DNA of 35,187 bases from Nitrososphaerales archaeon (GTDB lineage: Archaea > Thermoproteota > Nitrososphaeria > Nitrososphaerales > CADDZS01). A model generated the notes under the pieces. It saw nothing but the letters and a program-made list of their open reading frames with translations, was not told the DNA's origin and did no database searches. Both the position numbers and the translations under genes were made by a program. Positions within the stretch are counted from its first letter, which is position 1; each line of letters opens with the position of its first letter. Positions 7,060-13,142 of this stretch are shown piece after piece. The stretch covers positions 1 to 35,187 of the forward strand of contig JASHOD010000073.1 in assembly GCA_030041295.1 (NCBI GenBank). Direction: 5' to 3'.

Positions 7060-7497
7060 ATGTTGAATAACACGGAAGATCAAGTTGACAAAGAAATCCA
7101 AGAAATAAATCGAAGAAAAACCGAGGAATTGCTCAAAGCTCATCAGCAACGGCAGAGGACGGGATCGATCGCAAGACCTATTGCTTTTACAGATTCTAAC
7201 TTCTCAAGGGAAATTCAAGGTCACGAACTCATTGTTGTGGACTTTTGGGCACCCTGGTGTGGTCCTTGCAGGATGCTAGCTCCAATCATTGAAGAATTGG
7301 CGAGAGACTATTCAGGAAAGGTATTCTTCGGCAAGCTTAACGTTGATGAAAATCCGCTTGTATCGAACAAGTTTCAGGTCAAGAGCATACCAACTCTATT
7401 GATATTCAAAGACGGGAAGGCTGTAGACGAAATAATCGGGGCTGTGCCTAGATCGCATATAGAGTCGAAGCTCAAGCTCTACATGGCACAACATTGA
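7060..7497 (+). CDS. trxA: Thioredoxin with N-terminal helical extension
   Basis: The 145-residue protein has a classic thioredoxin domain at about 38-143 with the active site WCGPC (W66, C67, C70) and the cis-proline loop in SIPTLLIF. Residues 1-36 are a charged, probably helical extension (DKEIQEINRRKTEELLKAHQ) not found in minimal thioredoxins. The enzyme is a cytoplasmic dithiol reductant for target proteins, recycled by thioredoxin reductase, which is not in the window. It is the second gene of the DUF302 operon. The ATG at 7060 is kept; an internal start closer to the domain cannot be excluded. Confidence 0.95.
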   Translation: MLNNTEDQVDKEIQEINRRKTEELLKAHQQRQRTGSIARPIAFTDSNFSREIQGHELIVVDFWAPWCGPCRMLAPIIEELARDYSGKVFFGKLNVDENPLVSNKFQVKSIPTLLIFKDGKAVDEIIGAVPRSHIESKLKLYMAQH

Positions 7498-7553
7498 GAC
7501 GAGGTTTCCTGGATCAGCAAAAAATAGGGGGAGCTATGGAATCGAATTGGGCT

Positions 7554-7916
7554 TCAAGGTGTTCCGGAGATCGAGTCAGTGTTCAATATGCAATGAGATA
7601 CTCTTTCGCAATCTGCAGAATAGATGCAAGTTTCTCCCACATTTGTTCCTTCCATAATCTGTTTCCAGCAAGGATAATTTTGAATAGAGTGCGTGGTTCG
7701 TGACTTGCCACTCTGTGCACCAGCCTCAAGACTGTCATTTCTTTCTAACTTATTCCCCTGACGCCAAGCATTTAACCACGCGAAGAACAAACCTCCCAAA
7801 AACCCAGCGATAATAAAACCCCCAAGATAATTCGTGGGCAAGATGCCAAGCAGTGCAAGAACTATCAATGTAAATGCTCCTAGAAGATATAATCCAATAG
7901 CAGTTAGTACGTTCAT
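7554..7916 (-). CDS. Small two-helix membrane protein
   Basis: The 120-residue product has two membrane helices (about residues 3-25 and 30-50, rich in Gly, Leu, Ile and Phe), then a hydrophilic, Ser/Asn-rich tail with four cysteines. No family is recognised. The gene is supported by its promoter: the shared palindrome lies upstream, 11 nt before a TTTATGAG element, and the ATG is 39 nt after that. The last third of the frame could be poorly conserved tail. A plus-strand frame (7494-7703) overlaps but has no such support. It may be a membrane member of the stress regulon. Confidence 0.6.
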   Translation of the reverse strand: MNVLTAIGLYLLGAFTLIVLALLGILPTNYLGGFIIAGFLGGLFFAWLNAWRQGNKLERNDSLEAGAQSGKSRTTHSIQNYPCWKQIMEGTNVGETCIYSADCERVSHCILNTDSISGTP

Positions 7917-7947
7917 TGTTCGTCATAAAGATGATAGACTTCGTTTA

Positions 7948-7984
7948 CTCATAAAGACAGGTTACGATTATCATATTTGAGAAT
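7948..7984 (-). promoter_or_regulatory. Palindromic operator plus TATA-like element of the membrane-protein gene
   Basis: Read on the minus strand, ATTCTCA-AATA-TGATAAT (7984-7967) is followed after exactly 11 nt by TTTATGAG (7955-7948). The gene start is at 7916. It lies only 55 bp from a second copy (8040-8057) that faces the other way. Confidence 0.6.
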
Positions 7985-8039
7985 CAAACACTGTCTGGTT
8001 TACAATGAGAGATGACTATACTTGCCTTCATTTTGCACA

Positions 8040-8076
8040 ATTCTCAGTCTTGATAATCGTCACGCACCTTTTTTAT
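8040..8076 (+). promoter_or_regulatory. Palindromic operator plus T-rich TATA-like element of the ferredoxin-fusion gene
   Basis: ATTCTCA-GTCT-TGATAAT (8040-8057) is followed after 11 nt by TTTTTTAT (8069-8076). The ATG at 8113 is 44 nt after the start of that element. With the copy at 7967-7984, the divergent intergenic region has one operator per gene. Confidence 0.6.
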
Positions 8077-8112
8077 CTGAAGAGCGAACACTTCTGAAAG
8101 AGGTTATTCGAA

Positions 8113-8544
8113 ATGTCTCTTGGGGAACAAGACTCGTCAGAGAAAAGGACACTCGTCGTGAACGGCAAAGCCTACGAGAAACTAACATGGGCAAAGAGGA
8201 AAGACGAGGATTACTCCGAGGTCATCCTGAGGCTAGTTTCGACTAAATTAGACGGCCTTCAAAGGCGCGGAGAAAAGGAGATTGTTACGTCAGACAACAG
8301 AAGACTGATTTTGAGTATTGAACAGAATCTTTGTATGGGTGCCGAGAGCTGTGTGAGGCTTGCCCCTGAAGTTTTCGCACTTGACGAGTCAAGACTTCGA
8401 GATAAGGACTACGAACCGTTAGGAATGCGAGACATCATGGATAGGGAAGTACCTAGCGAAAAGATAATCGCGGCAGCTCAAACTTGTCCGTACAAGTCAA
8501 TCAAAATAACAGATGCACAAACTGGCGAGCAAATATTTCCCTAA
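8113..8544 (+). CDS. Antitoxin-like N-terminal domain fused to a single-cluster ferredoxin
   Basis: Residues 12-45 (TLVVNGKAYEKLTWAKRKDEDYSEVILRLV) look like the DUF217/VapB-type archaeal antitoxin domain, normally a small stand-alone protein. Residues 62-135 are a one-cluster ferredoxin with C74-x5-C80 and a distant C125-P. This is the pattern of [3Fe-4S] or modified [4Fe-4S] ferredoxins such as those serving P450s; the usual C-x2-C-x2-C is absent. The protein could be an electron carrier with a docking or dimerising domain, or a redox-sensing DNA-binding protein. No toxin (PIN or similar) gene is adjacent. The shared stress operator lies upstream. The domain order is seen; the function is inferred. 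Confidence 0.8.
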   Translation: MSLGEQDSSEKRTLVVNGKAYEKLTWAKRKDEDYSEVILRLVSTKLDGLQRRGEKEIVTSDNRRLILSIEQNLCMGAESCVRLAPEVFALDESRLRDKDYEPLGMRDIMDREVPSEKIIAAAQTCPYKSIKITDAQTGEQIFP

Positions 8545-8640
8545 TACTTTAGGCCGACCACGAACAACGGCCCAGTGGATGAAAGAACGACTACTTCCTC
8601 AAAAACCACTTTTCAGGATCGAATCTTATCGAACTGCTGG

Positions 8641-9105
8641 TCAATAGCGCATCGATCTAGGAACGAATCGTGCTCGAATTAGCTCCTCGAGATAGCTTAG
8701 CTCAATCGGGTGGGTTCGAATGATATCTGTTGAAGTGACTATTCCGACAAGATGACGCTCCTTCATAACAGGTAGTTTTGAAATCTTCTTTTGAATCATC
8801 AGTTTCGAGGCCTCTTCCAGCGTGGCACTCGCCCCAATCGTGACAACAGGAGTAGACATTACGTCCTTTGCTCGCAGTGCGTTTGGATCCGCATGCTCCA
8901 TGATAGCTCTCCTCAGAATATCGCCCTTCGTAACTATTCCTGTAAGACGATCCCCGTCATCAAGAACCAGGATCGATCCTATATTGTGATTTACTAAAAG
9001 CGAGGCAATTTCTGAAAGCTTTGAACTTTCCGACGCGCTAATAATCTCACCAGTCATCACATCCGAGACTCGAATTGCGATATTTTTCAAAGCGGAAGAG
9101 CTCAT
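8641..9105 (-). CDS. Tandem CBS-domain protein (154 aa)
   Basis: Two CBS domains lie at about residues 12-70 (VMTGEIISA, NIGSILVLDDGDRLTGIVTKGDILRR) and 80-138 (VMSTPVVTI, KISKLPVMKERHLVGIVTSTDIIRT). Like the other short CBS proteins in this window it lacks an output domain and is probably an adenine-nucleotide sensor working through a partner. It starts 35 nt after the stop of the RHH gene on the same strand with no promoter seen between. It is therefore the second gene of an RHH-CBS operon under the operator at 9423-9440. Confidence 0.92.
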   Translation of the reverse strand: MSSSALKNIAIRVSDVMTGEIISASESSKLSEIASLLVNHNIGSILVLDDGDRLTGIVTKGDILRRAIMEHADPNALRAKDVMSTPVVTIGASATLEEASKLMIQKKISKLPVMKERHLVGIVTSTDIIRTHPIELSYLEELIRARFVPRSMRY

Positions 9106-9140
9106 TTTGAAAATCTCCTAACTTGTTGTTTCTTCCATCG

Positions 9141-9332
9141 TTAACTCGATTTTAAAATTGGGATCTCAACTTTATGGCTCAGTTGAGTTTCGTAGTTGCG
9201 TAACTCAATGTATCGCCTTATAGCATCGCTGACAATTTCAGCTCTGCTAGTATAGCCAAGATCCTTCGCGACTATATCCAGCTTTCTAGCAAGTTCGGTT
9301 GGTATCTTGACTGTTGTGTACTCTTTTCTCAA
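9141..9332 (-). CDS. Ribbon-helix-helix (CopG/Arc-type) DNA-binding protein
   Basis: The 63-residue protein has the full RHH fold: strand TTVKIPTELA, helix RKLDIVAKDLGY, turn TSRAEIVSDAIRRYIE. Such proteins bind as dimers or dimers of dimers, inserting the ribbon into the major groove of repeated half-sites. The start is TTG at 9332. It heads an operon with a CBS gene and has a copy of the shared palindrome upstream. It is thus the best positional candidate for the regulator of the stress regulon, possibly autoregulated; the half-site spacing of 11 bp suits RHH dimers side by side. An antitoxin role is less likely because the partner gene is CBS, not a toxin. Confidence 0.85.
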   Translation of the reverse strand: MRKEYTTVKIPTELARKLDIVAKDLGYTSRAEIVSDAIRRYIELRNYETQLSHKVEIPILKSS

Positions 9333-9403
9333 TTCGAAGCTTAATCACTATGCCAAGAACAATAATTGAATAGTATTGTCCCAAGATCATGCGGTCTGAT
9401 TCA

Positions 9404-9440
9404 CATTTAAACTCCGTACACGATTATCATTTATGAGAAT
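9404..9440 (-). promoter_or_regulatory. Palindromic operator plus TATA box of the RHH-CBS operon
   Basis: The plus strand reads ATTATCA-TTTA-TGAGAAT (9423-9440). On the minus strand, 11 nt downstream, lies TTTAAATG (9411-9404), 79 nt before the TTG of the RHH gene, so a leader of about 50 nt is expected. On the plus strand, also after 11 nt, lies GATAAAGT (9452-9459), which might fire in the other direction. Confidence 0.6.
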
Positions 9441-9776
9441 GAGGCAATTTTGATAAAGTTCTGATTTAGCGGCGATAATATAGTACTGATTCTGGGTCGC
9501 GGGTTGATCATTTATCTTGAAGTGCGTGAAGCTCGAGTGTCTTCTTATTGAAAGTTAGTCTGAAGAAGAGCGGAAATTGTTAGTGCCTTCGACTATTATA
9601 CTCCTGAAACATGGTTCGAGGCTGACAAGAAAATGAAAGGATGGGTCAGTGTATACGATAAATTGTGAACTATTTCGTAGGGAGACTTTCGAAAATCGGG
9701 TCCAATTAAGTGGAAGATTACGATCTGAAGAAAGACAAAATTCGATAAAATGCCGATTTGAATTTTAGGGCTATTC
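9441..9776. other. Intergenic stretch with a possible gene remnant
   Basis: No complete gene is seen. A plus-strand frame at 9564-9668 reads, without a start codon, EIVSAFDYYTPETWFEADKK and a few more residues to a TGA. Its composition looks protein-like and it may be the 3' end of a lost gene. A TATA-like GATAAAGT at 9452 could transcribe this side from the operator at 9423. Confidence 0.3.
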
Positions 9777-10136
9777 TTAGAGTATGTTGGACCCTTCTGA
9801 GACTGTCTCGAGCTCTCTTACGAGTTTGTCCGAAGTAATTTCTTCCATAAGCTTGGTGAGCTTCATAAGGAGGGATTTTCCGCTTGGAGTTAGCAAGTAT
9901 GGAGTGCCGCTTGTAGCGCGTCGCTTGGGAGATTCTCTGTTCTTCACAGTAAAGTCCGACACGGTCACGAAATCCTTTACCTGAAGGAATGCGAGATGAT
10001 GCTGTTTCACTACCACCGGCGACAAATTAGCTTCCCTCGAAATACAGCGCAGACTCGCGCCTCCTTACGGAATCCTATCTATTGCCCGGAGAACCAGGAA
10101 ACGTGACCTGAACGCAGACATCAAATCTCCGGGCAC
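9777..10136 (-). pseudogene. Winged-HTH regulator interrupted by an in-frame TAA
   Basis: One frame runs from GTG 10136 (or ATG 10121) as MSAFRSRFLVLRAIDRIP, hits TAA at 10067-10065, and continues as GGASLRCISREANLSPVVV, KQHHLAFLQVKDFVTV and on to TPYLLTPSGKSLLMKLTKLM. Together this is one complete small wHTH protein of the kind common in Nitrososphaerota, split by a single stop where the HTH should continue. The part after the stop (from TTG 10025, 82 aa) lacks the first helix and would not be a full domain. A GGAGG sits just after the TAA, so re-initiation at a rare start is conceivable. A nonsense mutation or a base-call error is the simpler view. Confidence 0.6.
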
Positions 10137-10369
10137 AACTTTTCAGGCTCTAAAGCATGGTTCTAGTACACTGTATTTTATCCCTTCTCGTTAGTTGCCG
10201 GAAAAATTTGTCTTGAACATGGCAATAGAGCGGGAGATAGCAACCAATTCTTTCCTCATTGCGTTCCGAGAAGCTGTTACCTTCTGTCTGATCGTTTTGA
10301 CATCAAGATCTCAATCGTGAATTTCGGGAGGCTAGGAACCCCTATCCAGCGCTCGCGATTCGACTTGTT

Positions 10370-10792
10370 TCATTGTTCCAGATCAAAAAAAACTCTAGGT
10401 CTATCGGAGTTTTCTGGAATTTTTTCGAATCTGATCCTTACTTTCGAGTTCAAAACAGGAGTTTCATTTTCGACTTTGAGGTTGATTATTCCCATGAGAT
10501 TGCCACCCTCTTCCAACCTAACAAGACCGAGGTTGTAAGGAACCTCGATAGGAAACTCTGCGGATTTGGCATAAACAGTGGTGAATGAAACTAATCTTCC
10601 TTTACCGTTTAACCTCGTTTCATACAAGTTATTCGATCCACAGACCATGCAGGTTCGCCGAGGGGGGACTGTCACGTGACCATTCTCGCATCGGAGCCCA
10701 ACAATAACTCCGTTCTGAGAAGCTTCTAAGTAAAACCGCGCAGCAGTAAGTCTCTTTCCTAACTTTCCCATGTCTTTTCTTTCTTTGCTCAT
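10370..10792 (-). CDS. DUF35 zinc-ribbon/OB-fold protein, thiolase partner
   Basis: The 140-residue protein has an N-terminal helix, a rubredoxin-like zinc knuckle and a C-terminal OB-fold. The knuckle has C35 with H39, then C48 and C51, in RCENGH-VTVPPRR-TCMVC. The OB-fold contains GKGRLVSFTTVY, GLVRLEEGGNLMGIINL and KVRIRFEKI. The first knuckle is C-x3-H instead of the usual C-x2-C. DUF35 proteins bind thiolases and related condensing enzymes and bridge them to HMG-CoA synthase or help acyl-CoA handling. ATG 10792 overlaps the thiolase stop by four bases (ATGA), so it is coupled downstream of that gene. A longer frame to 10930 is inside the thiolase gene and rejected. Confidence 0.9.
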   Translation of the reverse strand: MSKERKDMGKLGKRLTAARFYLEASQNGVIVGLRCENGHVTVPPRRTCMVCGSNNLYETRLNGKGRLVSFTTVYAKSAEFPIEVPYNLGLVRLEEGGNLMGIINLKVENETPVLNSKVRIRFEKIPENSDRPRVFFDLEQ

Positions 10793-11979
10793 TTTTGAAA
10801 TATGTGCACCTGTACAGTAACTCCCGCACCTCCCATTGAGTGAGTCAAAGCTATCTTTGGATCTCTTAGAGATCTCGAGGGTGCCGTGAGGCCCTTCATT
10901 TGAGAGTACACCTCGTATGCCTGCCCGCACCCACTTGATCCGACAGGGTGGCCCTTTGCTTTGAGACCTCCAGAAACGTTCACCGGCAAGCGTCCATTTA
11001 GATCAGTTTCGTGTGACTCTATGAGTTTACCCCCTTTACCCTTGTCGCAAAATCCAAGATCCTCGTAAGCGATTAATTCATTTATCGTAAATGCATCATG
11101 CACTTCCGCAAAATCGAGATCTCGAGGAGATATCCCTGACATTTGATACGCGTCTTTCGAGGCGACTTTTGTTGCCCTAAAAGAAGTTAGCTCTTCCCTA
11201 AAGATGAAGTCGGAATCGCTCGCTTCGGCCGAGCCGATTATTGAAATCGGCAAGTCGTCGTATCTTGAAGCAACCTCCAGTTTGCACAATGCGACCGCAC
11301 TCGCCCCGTCACAAATCGGAGAACAGTCCAAGAGCTTCAAGGGAGTTGATATCGGTCTTGAAGAAAGGACATCATCCACGGTTATGGTCTTGTGAAAGAA
11401 TGCCTTTGGGTTGTCGAATGCGTTTCTGTGATTCTTTACGGCTACCATAGCAAGATCTTCTTCGCTCGTTCCGAACTGCTGCATGTGCACTCTGGCCGCC
11501 AAGGCGTTAAGCGACGTGAGAGTAGCGCCGTTCCATTGTTCAAAATATCTCTCCGACGCCATTGAGATAATTTCTAGTGCCTCCGGAGTCTGTCTCTCGG
11601 TCATCTTTTCAACCCCGCCACATATAACGACGTCATAGGCTCCTGACATCAATCCCAGAACGGCTTGTCGCAAGGCAGCCCCGCCTGACGCCGAAACCGA
11701 TTCGATTCTTGTCGAAGGAATGTTAGAGAATCCATAATCGTTGGAAATTCCAGCTGCGGTGTTCGCCTGATGTTCGAAGGATTCGAAACCCTGTCCGAGA
11801 TACAGTGCCTCTACGTCTTGACGCTCCAAAGCTGGGCAATGTGAGAACAGTTCATCAAGCGCTTCCTCAAACAACTCTTTCGCGCTTAGGCCCACGCGCT
11901 TCCCGTATGTCGCGCAGCCTGCAGAAATCATCGAGCAAAGCGGGCTAGCTTTATGAGTTGAATTCAACGCGACCCCCAT
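10789..11979 (-). CDS. Thiolase-superfamily protein with Ser in place of the catalytic Cys
   Basis: The 396-residue protein is of normal thiolase length and belongs to the archaeal/SCP2-type thiolases. It has HDAFTINELIAYEDLGF (H294), GGLKAKGHPVGSSG (H344) and THSMGGAGV near the end. The nucleophile loop, usually E-x-A-C-A-S-G-G, reads ESVSASGG, so Ser96 replaces the acyl-accepting cysteine. Normal members join or split acetyl-CoA units; this one may have lost classical thiolase activity or use another chemistry, such as scaffold, decarboxylative or retro-aldol roles seen in some DUF35-associated paralogues. It is followed by its DUF35 partner with a 4-bp overlap. The start ATG at 11979 is plausible; no HMG-CoA synthase gene is adjacent. 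Confidence 0.88.
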   Translation of the reverse strand: MGVALNSTHKASPLCSMISAGCATYGKRVGLSAKELFEEALDELFSHCPALERQDVEALYLGQGFESFEHQANTAAGISNDYGFSNIPSTRIESVSASGGAALRQAVLGLMSGAYDVVICGGVEKMTERQTPEALEIISMASERYFEQWNGATLTSLNALAARVHMQQFGTSEEDLAMVAVKNHRNAFDNPKAFFHKTITVDDVLSSRPISTPLKLLDCSPICDGASAVALCKLEVASRYDDLPISIIGSAEASDSDFIFREELTSFRATKVASKDAYQMSGISPRDLDFAEVHDAFTINELIAYEDLGFCDKGKGGKLIESHETDLNGRLPVNVSGGLKAKGHPVGSSGCGQAYEVYSQMKGLTAPSRSLRDPKIALTHSMGGAGVTVQVHIFQK

Positions 11980-12571
11980 GACCGATTTTCAAAGTAGTTT
12001 CTAGCGCTCAATGCTTAGATTATCAGGAATTTCGAAATCATGATCTTAGGAGGCTTGCAATACGTGTGCAAATATCGAAAATACGGGCCCGAGTTCGATT
12101 GCATCGCAATCATCCTTGACTACATTAACTTTGTTTACGAAACATGGCCTTAAAGTCCTTTAGCCTCTGGTGCATATTCTATGGCTTTTTGAACCACGCG
12201 AGAATACTGACCTTTGACGAACGTCTTTTCAAGATTGGATCTTGAATCCTATAGGCTTTTGTTGTATCTAACGAACATCCGTTAGCACGACGACCTAATT
12301 CCATACCTTGAGGATGAAATATATCGTATCCTTCTGATCTTACCACGAAGACGACGTCGACTTACGCTCTCAAGGAAAAAAAGAAGAAACTTCGACTCAG
12401 TGGCTACAAAAACTTCGAAATTAGCCGAGGACATAAGATGATCAATGCCCACGCGTTCCCCCTAACTACCCATTCATAGAACAGAAAGTGATAGGGGCAA
12501 TCGTGATGTTTCTACGAAGCTTACCGCTAACACGCGGAATTATTCCTGACCATTGCAAGCTCTAACGAGAA
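11980..12571. other. Gene-poor stretch of about 590 bases
   Basis: No full-length gene is convincing. It contains the broken small frame at 12150-12278 on the minus strand. On the plus strand, around 12320-12480, there are lysine-rich frames without good starts. A half-site ATTATCA at 12019-12025 lacks its partner half and a TATA box. The thiolase promoter should lie just right of 11979. Confidence 0.35.
12150..12278 (-). pseudogene. Possible remnant of a small protein gene with an in-frame TAG
   Basis: From ATG at 12278 the frame reads MFVRYNKSL, then TAG (12251-12249), then DSRSNLEKTFVKGQYSRVV and QKAIEYAPEAKGL to TAA at 12150. The second part has protein-like composition and a likely helix. 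No family is recognised. It may be a decayed gene end or a chance frame. Confidence 0.25.
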
Positions 12572-12877
12572 TTATTGTGCAGGAGCGGTAGATGTTACGG
12601 GCACGGCAATGTCAAAGCCTACGCGAATAGCGCAGGCGATGTGGTAGTACCGCGCACCAGTCCGAGACCCCTTGCTTAAGGCATAGCGATCCTCGATCAG
12701 GCCGTTGCAATACTTGCAGTTCGCAGGATTTCTCCTTCTCTTTCGAACCTGAAGGTCAACGATCTTTATACTTCTCGTCTGTCCTCTTAGAATTGGCTTA
12801 CTCTCCTCAACTTCGCTCGATGAGGCGGAAGTGGTCTGAACGGGTGCCGTCTTTTGTACAATTTCGGTTTTCTTCAA
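12572..12877 (-). CDS. Small zinc-binding protein (101 aa) of unknown function
   Basis: The N-terminal half is low-complexity (Thr, Ser, Glu) and then basic (VRKRRRNPA). The C-terminal half carries one zinc module, CKYC at about residues 54-57 and YHIAC at about 78-82, giving C-x2-C-xn-H-x2-C. This is like half of a LIM or PHD-type finger. The start is TTG 12877 with AAGGAG seven or more bases upstream and a TTTAAAC TATA-like element about 55 nt upstream. The long disordered tail plus a basic patch suggests nucleic-acid or protein binding; this is an inference. Confidence 0.65.
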   Translation of the reverse strand: MKKTEIVQKTAPVQTTSASSSEVEESKPILRGQTRSIKIVDLQVRKRRRNPANCKYCNGLIEDRYALSKGSRTGARYYHIACAIRVGFDIAVPVTSTAPAQ

Positions 12878-13142
12878 AATCTAGCGTTCTCCTTGAAATG
12901 ACTCTTTCTGTTTTCCTTTTTTTCTTTGTTTAAATCTCAGGTTAAACGTATAGTCTTCAAACAGACTCAGTCACATTTGTCTGTTCTCGAGTTACCTGAT
13001 TTGTTTAGCTATTTATCCTTGCACTATTGATTGTCGAATAAGAAGATAAACGTTGTTGGAAGAAAAGGAATAACAGGGCAAAATTGCACAGGATTTGACT
13101 CTTCCTCTCTTTGCTATCAGTGATCATAGGATTATTTTCGAA

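Noticed and set aside
7494..7703. 69-aa ORF overlapping the thioredoxin stop
   Set aside because: No domain, no promoter, and it overlaps the better supported minus-strand membrane-protein gene.
8022..8246. Plus-strand 74-aa ORF over the ferredoxin-fusion promoter
   Set aside because: It covers the operator and TATA element and is a frame shadow of the ferredoxin-fusion gene.
10793..10930. Longer DUF35 protein starting at 10930
   Set aside because: The extra 46 residues lie inside the thiolase gene in another frame, and ATG 10792 gives the standard 4-bp overlap and domain edge.
12019..12025. Half-site ATTATCA upstream of the thiolase
   Set aside because: The other half is not recognisable and no TATA box lies at the expected distance.
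12091..12110. GTTCGATTGC, which looks like a tRNA T-arm
   Set aside because: No acceptor stem, anticodon arm or CCA-side pairing could be drawn around it.
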